From the NCBI GenBank assembly GCA_020832285.1, contig JAFIFB010000023.1, positions 1-64,000 of the forward strand: 64,000 nt of DNA, in the 5' to 3' direction. A program made the translations under genes and the position numbers. The stretch is from Balneolaceae bacterium. Its GTDB lineage: Bacteria > Bacteroidota > Rhodothermia > Balneolales > Balneolaceae. The notes beneath the pieces were generated by a model that saw nothing but the letters and a program-made list of their open reading frames with translations, searched no databases and had not been told where the DNA came from. This document shows, piece by piece, positions 39,205 to 47,096 of this stretch (position 1 is the stretch's first letter; each line of letters starts with the position of its first letter).

Positions 39205-40915
39205 CGATGTTATTTACCTTTTGATTTAATTTTTTTCGCCATTCGGCAATACCAACCGCAGCAAGGAACAGTATGAGAACGCTAAGCCCCCAAAGTCCTC
39301 CGCGCATCCACAACATGTAGAGGCTGGCCGAGCTAATCAGTGCTACTGCTCCGATCATCAGCGTATTCCAGGCGATCCTCTTTTTACCTTTGGGCATGTG
39401 CCTTCCCATCAGGGCTTTGTTGTTCATCATTAATAAGAACGTAACATAGGCAATAGGAAGCAACAGCAGAGTAAGAATCGATGTTGGAATAGCCAGCCAG
39501 AAATAGGCCTGATCCCAGAAAAACGGCCCGAGAACTCCAAGGCCCGGCGCCAAAACACCCAGACGGAACAGCCATTTGCTTTTGGGCTTGTTGAAAACTT
39601 CACAGAGAACCATGCCAGATATGACCATCATCAAGGTAATACTGGAAAGCGCCATGCCCAGTACTCCGATTCCGAAAATCAGGTGACCGAAAAAGCTCCC
39701 CAGCAAGGGTTCGAGAGAAAAAGAGAGATCAAAGGCGTCCCTTGTGATTAATGTTGCCGCCATCACATGATCTTCTCTTCCAAGCTCTTCAATTTGCGCG
39801 GCAAGCTGCCCGTCAGTGAGATCACTTTCTTCTGATTCATAGAATATACGCCCCTCCAGCAGTTGGTGATATTCATTGACCTGGCTTTCCACCGGTTCCC
39901 ATTCGGCTGTAAACTCTTCGATAATACCGGGCTGGGGAACGGTATGAAACTGGCTGGTGGCTGCAATCATCACACAACTTACGACCAGCATAAAAGGGAT
40001 AAGCATACCTCCTGCAAGATCGAATTTCATCAGGCCCTGATATTCGGTCCCCCATTTCCGCCGAAGCATAGAGTAGGCAAACAGAAAGGTCATATTAATT
40101 CCAACAGCACTGGAAAGTGCCGCGGCCATGACATTCTGCTGGCGGGTTACAATCAGCTCCGTCCAGTATCCGCGGGAGGTTTCAGAAAGTCCCTCGAGGA
40201 GTGGGAGAAATCCTTCGGCCGGACGAAAGAACAGTGCAGGATTGGGAATAAAGCCCCGTCCCAGTTCTGCCCAGTCTATGGTACCGGCGATGAAAGTAAG
40301 CCGCACAACAACACCCATAAAACTGAGTACGACAATAGCAACCACACCTTTCAAAATCCATTCGTAAATCCTCACTCCGGTTCGCCCACGGTCGTAATTC
40401 CAGCTTACAGCAAGAGTAATGGCAAGCAGTACTACTGAAACCAATACCATACCCGGCACGCCCCCAAAAGAACCATCCTCACCGAAGATACCCGGCATCA
40501 GGTTTTGCTGCACCACACCGTTCGCAAGAGAAAACTGTGGCAGCGCCCACACAATACTGGCAAGCAGGGCAGCCAATGCCCATCCCCATCCCAGCACTGG
40601 ATTTACATGCCGGTTGATCGCCTGAAATGGGCGTTGATTTGTTACCAGAGTCACGTACCCCAGGGCGCTGAGCATGATGATACCCAGAAACATCGCAACC
40701 GGCTGAAGCCAAAGCATGCTGTAGCCGGTCAGAACCCCTAAATATAGACTGCTGGCCATCGAACCGCCACCGAGTGCAAGTGCACTTTGCAAAAAGCCGG
40801 GCCCTGACAGTTTCAGGTATGTTTTCAGCCGAACCGGAAGAGGCTTCCCCTGAATCTCTTTCAGAAGGTCGGACTCCCGGGTATAATCTGTTTCATTTTT
40901 TTTCATCATATCCAA
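39191..40915 (-). CDS. Nramp-related membrane transporter lacking the canonical metal-binding motifs
   Basis: 574-aa inner-membrane protein with about 11 hydrophobic helices. The start of TM1 reads KLSGPGFLQSALALGGGSMA. In Nramp metal transporters this place holds GPGF...DPGN; here Asp and Asn are replaced by Gly and Ser. The TM6 region (MAAALSSAVGINMTFLFAYS) lacks the MPH motif that completes the metal site. A soluble insert (about 320-400; EEFTAEWEPVESQVNEYHQL) separates two helix groups. The LeuT-like fold is probably kept but manganese or iron is an unlikely cargo. It overlaps the ThuA/cytochrome gene by 14 bp and is the only recognizable inner-membrane transporter in the window, so a sugar acid or another oxidation substrate is possible. 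Confidence 0.8.
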   Translation of the reverse strand: MDMMKKNETDYTRESDLLKEIQGKPLPVRLKTYLKLSGPGFLQSALALGGGSMASSLYLGVLTGYSMLWLQPVAMFLGIIMLSALGYVTLVTNQRPFQAINRHVNPVLGWGWALAALLASIVWALPQFSLANGVVQQNLMPGIFGEDGSFGGVPGMVLVSVVLLAITLAVSWNYDRGRTGVRIYEWILKGVVAIVVLSFMGVVVRLTFIAGTIDWAELGRGFIPNPALFFRPAEGFLPLLEGLSETSRGYWTELIVTRQQNVMAAALSSAVGINMTFLFAYSMLRRKWGTEYQGLMKFDLAGGMLIPFMLVVSCVMIAATSQFHTVPQPGIIEEFTAEWEPVESQVNEYHQLLEGRIFYESEESDLTDGQLAAQIEELGREDHVMAATLITRDAFDLSFSLEPLLGSFFGHLIFGIGVLGMALSSITLMMVISGMVLCEVFNKPKSKWLFRLGVLAPGLGVLGPFFWDQAYFWLAIPTSILTLLLLPIAYVTFLLMMNNKALMGRHMPKGKKRIAWNTLMIGAVALISSASLYMLWMRGGLWGLSVLILFLAAVGIAEWRKKLNQKVNNIDEAA

Positions 40916-40962
40916 TACTGTAAAGCATCATTTTAAATTTCATGTGCCTGTAATCTTTTGAC

Positions 40963-42378
40963 TTATTCCACCGGCCAGTGTTCGGTTTCGGTGCGGGCTG
41001 ATTGAAACAGCTCTTCGGCCCGGGCCACAATATCCGGGTAGTCATCCGCCAGATCCTGCTCTTCACCGATATCTTCTGCCAGATTGTATAGCTCAATGTG
41101 CTGATCGATATTATTTCTCACTGCTTTCCAGTCATCAAAACGCACAGCCTGGCTGAATCGCCCCTCGTGGAATTCCCAGTATAGGTATTCCGGATCCTGT
41201 TGCGGCTGTCCTAAAAGTGCGTTTACCATCGAAATGCCGTCAATATCATCAGGCGGTTCAACACCGGCGAGTTCAGCAGCTGTGGGCAGAAAATCCCACA
41301 TTGACCATACCTGTCCGCTCTCTTCACCGGCGGGTACAGTTCCCGGCATCCGAACGATCATCGGCACGCGAATCCCGCCTTCATACAAATCCCGCTTGAT
41401 GCCACGTAATGGCCCGTTGCTGTTGAAATAGTCTGGGTCGTACCCGCCTTCAGCATGCGGTCCATTATCACTCGTAAAAAAGACGATGGTGTTTTCATCA
41501 ATCCCGAGTTCATCTAATAAATCCAGTAATCGCCCGATATCTCTGTCCATTCTCGTTACCATCGCGGCAAAAGTTGCATTGGGCATCTCCTGAGGACTAT
41601 AATTTCCGGCTCCTTCAAACGGGATCTCTTCAAAAATGCTATTTCCATTTTCATCCAGGTAATCTTCGAGGGAGTCTTCAGGTACAAGCAGTTCCGCATG
41701 TGGTATCTGTAATGCGAGATAAAGGAAAAACGGATTATCACGGTTTTCACTAACGAATGTCATCGCTTCCTCCATATCAAGATCATGGGTGTACTCACCA
41801 CGCTGTCCATCCAGATTTCCTTCCAGAACCACCTGTTCAGTATTGCGCCAGACCCATTCCGGATAATAGGTGTGTGCCCGGGCCTGATTTAAAAACCCAT
41901 AGAAATAGTCGAATCCTTTTTTATTCGGTATTCCCGTGGTTTCCGGCTCTCCAAGCCCCCACTTACCGATAAGACCAGTTGTGTAGCCTGCCTGCTGCAA
42001 GACTTCGGCTACTGTTGTGTCTTCCGGACGGAGTGGCACACGATCACCTGTAGCACTGCTCGTGTTTCCTCTTAAGCGGGTTCGCCCTGTGTGCTGACCG
42101 GTCATCAGGCTGCTCCGTGCCGGTGCGCATACCGTATGCCCGGAATAGAATTGCGTAAACATCAATCCTTCTGATGCCATCCGATCGAGCCGGGGTGTTT
42201 TTATCACCTCTTGTCCGTATGCTCCGAGGTCTCCGTACCCGAGATCATCAGCCATAATCCAGATGATGTTGGGCTGATTATTTTCTTGACTTGCAGATTC
42301 TTCACAGCCTGTAAATAATGCGACCCCGGCAATTATCAATCCCAAAATCAGTATTGTAAACGTATTCTTTTTTATCAT
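40963..42378 (-). CDS. S1-family sulfatase, lipoprotein
   Basis: Exported sulfate-ester hydrolase of 471 aa. Lipobox LFTGC (residue 25). The formylglycine signature CAPARSSLMTG begins at Cys84 (C-x-P-x-R), so it needs the maturase acting on cysteine. Calcium ligands are visible in IMADDLGYGD and in VFFTSDNGPH. Other family parts: GLIGKWGLGE, FLYLALQIPHAELLVPED, GGIRVPMIVRMPG. It is the only sulfatase seen here and indicates a sulfated glycan target, for example a marine ulvan, fucan or glycosaminoglycan. It is co-oriented with, and close to, the cytochrome genes on both sides. Position specificity cannot be inferred. Confidence 0.93.
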   Translation of the reverse strand: MIKKNTFTILILGLIIAGVALFTGCEESASQENNQPNIIWIMADDLGYGDLGAYGQEVIKTPRLDRMASEGLMFTQFYSGHTVCAPARSSLMTGQHTGRTRLRGNTSSATGDRVPLRPEDTTVAEVLQQAGYTTGLIGKWGLGEPETTGIPNKKGFDYFYGFLNQARAHTYYPEWVWRNTEQVVLEGNLDGQRGEYTHDLDMEEAMTFVSENRDNPFFLYLALQIPHAELLVPEDSLEDYLDENGNSIFEEIPFEGAGNYSPQEMPNATFAAMVTRMDRDIGRLLDLLDELGIDENTIVFFTSDNGPHAEGGYDPDYFNSNGPLRGIKRDLYEGGIRVPMIVRMPGTVPAGEESGQVWSMWDFLPTAAELAGVEPPDDIDGISMVNALLGQPQQDPEYLYWEFHEGRFSQAVRFDDWKAVRNNIDQHIELYNLAEDIGEEQDLADDYPDIVARAEELFQSARTETEHWPVE

Positions 42379-42453
42379 TTTTAATGATGGTTTATATTCG
42401 ATGGTTTTGGTTTGCTAACCCGGTAACATATTTTCATCTTAATGTTTTTTAAA

Positions 42454-45192
42454 TCACTCCTCGTCTGCCAGCTCAGATAGTTCCTCTCTTGTCCACATTC
42501 CACTTCGGCTGTCCGACTCTGCACGAATTTTTTCAATGGCTGACGATGAAACGGAACCGGCATCATGTCCCCAGGCAGATCGTATATACGTGAGGATGTC
42601 GGTGAGTTCTTCATCGCTGAGTGTTTCCATCGGAGGCATGGCCATCTCTCCCTGAAATCCGTTTAACACGATCCGTATCAATGCCTCTTCCGGACCAAGA
42701 ACCCATTCTGAATTTCGCAAAGGTGTGGCCAGTCGCTCCATCCCGCTGCCATCGGCCTGGTGACAAAGTGCACAATGAGTTAAGTATGCTTCCCTGCCCT
42801 GATTGGCTGTAACCAGTCCGGCAACCCTTGCTCTTTCGGCTTCCCCGATATCGGGATTTTCGGTGATGGCAACAATTTTTTCTACCGCATCCGGATAACC
42901 CAGCTGAGCCGCCGCGTACAGAAAAGGCCCGCTTTGGTCCTGTTCATTCCATTTCTTCTCTATCAAAGAGATTAGGGATTCTGGCACCTGTACCAGCGCC
43001 GGCCCCTGACTGAGGCCTGCTGTGATACCTGCAAATATGTTATCCAGATCTTCATTATCGGGCGTTGTTTCCAATAATCGCGCAAGCCGGTTAAGGTTTT
43101 TTTCGCTGACCTCCGGTGTGTAGTTGGTCTCCCACTCCGTATAGTCGCCTTTGTGATCCGGCATCCGGCTTCTCGGATAATTGGCGTACACGATCCAATT
43201 ATCATACGGATCGATACGGGTAAACGAAGGATTGTCCCCACGCTCGGCAGCCAACCTGCGGGCGATCCGCTCTGCAAGATGTTCACGGAAAAGCGAAGTG
43301 TGCCAATGTTCGTGGTTTTCAAGCCAGGTCATTACGGCATCTGCCTCGGTTGTCATAATCTCTTCCAGTGCCCACCAGATCAGCAGTGGTATATGTTTGT
43401 CGTCGGAAATATTCGGAAGTCTGTTCAGTTCTGAAATCAAACCCAGGGATAGTTCAGCAGGGAGGTATCTGGCTGTGCTGGCAAGCTGACTTCTCACTTC
43501 CGGATTCTGCTCGGTTCCGGCTTGTTTGATCAAAGCCTCCTGAACCCGGTCTGTGATTACACCATGATCACCTATCAGGCGAATGGCCCAGGCCCGAACT
43601 GAAGAATCAGAATGTTCAATGAGCTTTGCTGCCCACTCCGGATCCATTCCGCCTATCAGATTTGCCGTCCAGAGCGATTCAAGAGCCAGTTGCCCATTCT
43701 CATCCAGGGCCTGCTGCTGCAGCCGGGGAAGCAGCGAAGTCTCTTTTCTCTCTCCTATTAACCTGCGAGCCTGTTCACGATACCATTTTCTTTCATCACC
43801 AAGCAGCTCCATCAGCTCTTCACTGCTTTTTTCCGCCAGGTTAAAGGGACGCACAGGCTGGTAATTTTCGGACTGCAACCGCCAGATCCGGCCGCAGCTT
43901 TTGTCCCATGTATCACGCGGGTCAAGGTGGTCCATCCGGATGTCGCACCAGTCGGCAAAATAGACAGCGCCATCGGGCCCCGCTTTGGTATCGACGGGAC
44001 GGAAACTTCGGTCTGATGTCATAACCAGCGAATCACTGTCAACAGTTCTGAATGTTGAACCATCGCTGAAAAAATCGCTGGCCTGAACCCGGCTGGTCAT
44101 TGCCATACCCGATATGAGCTGTCCTTCGAAACCGGGCAGCTTGCCTTCTTCATAAACGGTAAACGTCATTGAGAAGCGGGCGGAATAACCTTCATGTTCC
44201 ATCACGGGAAACGATCCGAAGGAATAAGGCCGGGTAAATGGCCCGTGTTTCGGCCAGTTTTTATCGTATCTCCCTCCCTGAACCCAATGAAATCCACGAG
44301 TATTCCCACCATTATGGCCGGAAAATGCGCGCCCTTTACTGTCAAAAGAGAGTGTCCAGGGATTGCCTCCGCCTTCGGTAAAAAGCTCAAATTCATCGCT
44401 AACCGGATGATAGCGCCACACCGCCTGCCCGAGAAATCGGATTCCCCTGACCTCGGCCGTACTGGTGCTTCCGTGAACCCCGTAAATCCAACCGTCCGGA
44501 CCCCATGTAAGTGAACTGGCCAGGGAATGTGTATCCTCCAGGCCAAAACCTTCCAGGCGCACCTCTGGGTCACCATCCGGCAATCCGTTACCATTCCGGT
44601 CCGGATAAAAGAGCAGATAGGGCGGATTCATCACCCAGATTCCGCCCCCTCCGGTTAACACACTTGTTGTTATGTTTAATCCGGTGATGACATCTTTGGC
44701 AGAATCAAACACGCCATCGCCATTGGAGTCTTCAAGAACGGTAATAACATCGGAGCCCTCGGTATGATTGGGAGGTGCCTGCGGAACTCCGTCAAACCCG
44801 GCCCGCATATACTGGTCGTAAAAATTGATGGTTACGCCGGCCGGGAAGGGATACTGCCGGTATTGGACAACCCAAAGGCGTCCGCGTTCATCGAAGTGGA
44901 GATCGATCGGCTGGCGAATAAGGGGTTCGGAAGCCACAAGTTGCATGGCCAGGCCGTCAATCGGTTCAAAGGCTTCAAGTGATTCCTGAGGCTCTGGGGT
45001 AGTGTCATTCCCCATCCAGATTTCCAGTTTTTCTCCTCCGGCTTCTGCATAAATTTCAACAAACTCTTCGACCTCCGGAGTGAAAGGCCAATGCTCTGTT
45101 TGAGCCGTTTCAGAGCTGCACCCTGAGATAAGAAAAGCCACACAATAAAAAATGATGACCGGTCCGGTTTTAAAGAAGGAGATAAATGTCAT
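42454..45192 (-). CDS. PVC-type haem protein with sugar-dehydrogenase propeller and HEAT-like repeats
   Basis: Periplasmic lipoprotein of about 912 aa. I moved the start from 45309 to the ATG at 45192, where a lipoprotein signal begins (lipobox FLISC-type, FLISGC) and where the preceding gene has just ended 7 bp before. Order: membrane-bound dehydrogenase domain (LAMQLVASEPLIRQPIDLHF; GLEDTHSLASSLTWGPDGWI; AGPDGAVYFADWCDIRMDHL), HEAT-like helical repeats (GDERKWYREQARRLIGERKE, AWAIRLIGDHGVIT), then a cytochrome c domain with CALCH near residue 807. The C-terminal tail (AIEKIRAESDSRSGMWTREE) resembles that of the other cytochrome gene. Likely an electron-accepting dehydrogenase for a sugar-type substrate. 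Confidence 0.82.
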   Translation of the reverse strand: MTFISFFKTGPVIIFYCVAFLISGCSSETAQTEHWPFTPEVEEFVEIYAEAGGEKLEIWMGNDTTPEPQESLEAFEPIDGLAMQLVASEPLIRQPIDLHFDERGRLWVVQYRQYPFPAGVTINFYDQYMRAGFDGVPQAPPNHTEGSDVITVLEDSNGDGVFDSAKDVITGLNITTSVLTGGGGIWVMNPPYLLFYPDRNGNGLPDGDPEVRLEGFGLEDTHSLASSLTWGPDGWIYGVHGSTSTAEVRGIRFLGQAVWRYHPVSDEFELFTEGGGNPWTLSFDSKGRAFSGHNGGNTRGFHWVQGGRYDKNWPKHGPFTRPYSFGSFPVMEHEGYSARFSMTFTVYEEGKLPGFEGQLISGMAMTSRVQASDFFSDGSTFRTVDSDSLVMTSDRSFRPVDTKAGPDGAVYFADWCDIRMDHLDPRDTWDKSCGRIWRLQSENYQPVRPFNLAEKSSEELMELLGDERKWYREQARRLIGERKETSLLPRLQQQALDENGQLALESLWTANLIGGMDPEWAAKLIEHSDSSVRAWAIRLIGDHGVITDRVQEALIKQAGTEQNPEVRSQLASTARYLPAELSLGLISELNRLPNISDDKHIPLLIWWALEEIMTTEADAVMTWLENHEHWHTSLFREHLAERIARRLAAERGDNPSFTRIDPYDNWIVYANYPRSRMPDHKGDYTEWETNYTPEVSEKNLNRLARLLETTPDNEDLDNIFAGITAGLSQGPALVQVPESLISLIEKKWNEQDQSGPFLYAAAQLGYPDAVEKIVAITENPDIGEAERARVAGLVTANQGREAYLTHCALCHQADGSGMERLATPLRNSEWVLGPEEALIRIVLNGFQGEMAMPPMETLSDEELTDILTYIRSAWGHDAGSVSSSAIEKIRAESDSRSGMWTREELSELADEE

Positions 45193-45199
45193 ACTGTTT

Positions 45200-46810
45200 T
45201 CATTTTTCCGCTGCCCATTCAATTGAATTGAGTAAAAGCCGGTTAAATTCAGGTAACTCAAAATCACCGGGAGAGCCAAGAGAGGTATAAAAAATGTTCG
45301 CATCTCCATATTTTCGCACCCAGGTTACCGGTTCCGGATCTCCATCCTCCCCTACTTTACCATACATCAAAGGAATTACATTATCGGCCAGGGGCTCGGT
45401 TTTGTAGAGCCATGAAGCTGCACGAAAGGGTTCCTGAGGCAGCCCTGCTAAAACCGGGTGTGAACTGTTTTGTGAAGAAACCTGTACCCAGGACGGGGGA
45501 TCATCCGGCGGACGATTCCCATGGTGACCGCTATAGCTGCCGCCGAGTACTTCAGGGTCAAATTCCGTCCAAGTTTCAAATGCGTGGCTGCTTGTGCGAA
45601 GAGCGATGAGCGGTTTGCCTTCATTAAGATACTTTTTCAGCCAGTTGAGCTGTGATTGTGGCAGGTGCCTGCGCCGTACATAAAGGATCACAAGGTCTGC
45701 ATCGCGAATCTGTTCGATGGCTGTAATTTCATCATCATCACTTTGAATGACATTAAATGCATAGTGCCCGCCTTCGGTAAGATATTCCTCTGCAAATTCA
45801 GGCAGTGTCAGATGGGCCTCATATTCATCTTCTGCAATCACAAAAGCGATGTGGGTTCTCTCATCTTCGGCAAATCTGAATGCCGGTTCTCCGGTAAAGT
45901 CGGAACTCAGGATGGTTGGCGCCCAGTATTTTTCAATATGTTCGGTTACCAGTTCTGTTCCGCGAAAATGAGTAACATACGGAGGCATTTCAGGATTGTA
46001 CATCGAATCGGTCATATCCCGCATTAATACCACGTTCATGCCCAGGTTTGCCATCTGCCGGATAGCGAAGGAGCGGCCAAGTACACACATATTGGTATGC
46101 ACACCCATGACAATTACATTTTCAATATTGTAATCCATAAAAAGGTTATAGACCTCCTGTCCGTCTTCGCTGATGGCGTCTTCATCATGGATTTCAATAT
46201 CGGCGATTTGGCTTGACCAGGCCCTGCCTTCCTCACAAGGTTGTCCGTCTGAACAGGGTTTATCGCATCCTCCATCTGAATCATCGATGGGAAGGTCCGA
46301 TTCGACCGATTCATCCAGATAACACCAGGCTGTAAGATCAAAACCTTCAGGTGCTTCATGCCAGTTTGCATCGACAGCCCTCTGCCGCTGCGGAGTTCCT
46401 TGATAGGCATCAAGAGTATTACTTGGGGCGTGAACAATCAGTGCTCCTTGATCTCTCGCCTCAGAAATAACCTGGTTCATTACCGGGGCAAGCTCCCCAA
46501 CGCGATCAGTAGCACTTTCACACCAATGCCGGTCCCACATATCCGCTACAATAATGGCAGTCCGGTTCGGATCCCAGCTCTCCTGCTGATGAACAACCTG
46601 CCAGATGCCGCTTCCGGCTTCTGTCTCTACCCGGCTTCGAAGAGTAAGATTAAATGTATTGGAACCTGGGTTATTTGAGGTATAATCAGTATTAACGGGA
46701 CTTTCTCGGTGCTCACTTGTTTCACAAGATACTCCCGCTAAAGAAATCAGGCAGACAGATACAAAAGTCAGAAAAGCGAATATATGTAGGTTACAATTGT
46801 AGTTGATCAT
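45200..46810 (-). CDS. Isochorismatase-like cysteine hydrolase fused to a ThuA domain
   Basis: 536-aa exported lipoprotein (SLAGVSC near residue 29). The N-terminal half is a cysteine hydrolase: Asp in TAIIVADMWDRHWCES, a Lys-equivalent region that is not clear, and the nucleophile Cys in VIVMGVHTNMCVLGRSFAIR. An insert rich in Cys (GGCDKPCSDGQPCEEG) may bind metal or be disulfide-bonded. The C-terminal half (about 315-536) is ThuA-like: LIALRTSSHAFETWTEFDPE, GGSYSGHHGNRPPDD, and FYTSLGSPGDFELPEFNRLL. That ThuA domain is visibly related to the one in the 35725-39204 protein. It is the first gene of the block and lies 7 bp before the PVC-type haem gene. The reaction is unknown. Confidence 0.78.
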   Translation of the reverse strand: MINYNCNLHIFAFLTFVSVCLISLAGVSCETSEHRESPVNTDYTSNNPGSNTFNLTLRSRVETEAGSGIWQVVHQQESWDPNRTAIIVADMWDRHWCESATDRVGELAPVMNQVISEARDQGALIVHAPSNTLDAYQGTPQRQRAVDANWHEAPEGFDLTAWCYLDESVESDLPIDDSDGGCDKPCSDGQPCEEGRAWSSQIADIEIHDEDAISEDGQEVYNLFMDYNIENVIVMGVHTNMCVLGRSFAIRQMANLGMNVVLMRDMTDSMYNPEMPPYVTHFRGTELVTEHIEKYWAPTILSSDFTGEPAFRFAEDERTHIAFVIAEDEYEAHLTLPEFAEEYLTEGGHYAFNVIQSDDDEITAIEQIRDADLVILYVRRRHLPQSQLNWLKKYLNEGKPLIALRTSSHAFETWTEFDPEVLGGSYSGHHGNRPPDDPPSWVQVSSQNSSHPVLAGLPQEPFRAASWLYKTEPLADNVIPLMYGKVGEDGDPEPVTWVRKYGDANIFYTSLGSPGDFELPEFNRLLLNSIEWAAEK

Positions 46811-47096
46811 ATTTTAAATAATCGGAATTGCCTGTGGGTTATCGGTTCTTCAGTAATTGTTGTGGGCAGATTGAAATGGTGGCTGTATAATCCCCTCTCA
46901 AGAGGGGATACTATTTATCTCAAAAAATACTACCCTCAACAGTTCCTGTTGAACCAAAAATGAACTCTGTCAGGGCCTGACTGAACTCTCGCAGGTTTCT
47001 TAATACGATATTCAATGCCGGTCACACCCACAATAAAAAGATCGTCGGTTTAAAAGTCTATCCCGATATCCATTTTCTGTCAACTTTCAGAAAATT
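46811..47096. other. Intergenic region before the ThuA-fusion operon
   Basis: 286 bp with no gene. It contains an inverted repeat ATCCCCTCT-CA-AGAGGGGAT at 46890-46909 that could be part of a terminator for the uronate operon upstream, but no T run follows it on the minus strand. Promoters for the block 46810-34341 should lie here; none was identified. Confidence 0.3.

Noticed and set aside
46890-46909. Inverted repeat as a transcription terminator
   Set aside because: The stem is good, but no T run follows on the minus strand, so I kept it only as a note in the intergenic entry.
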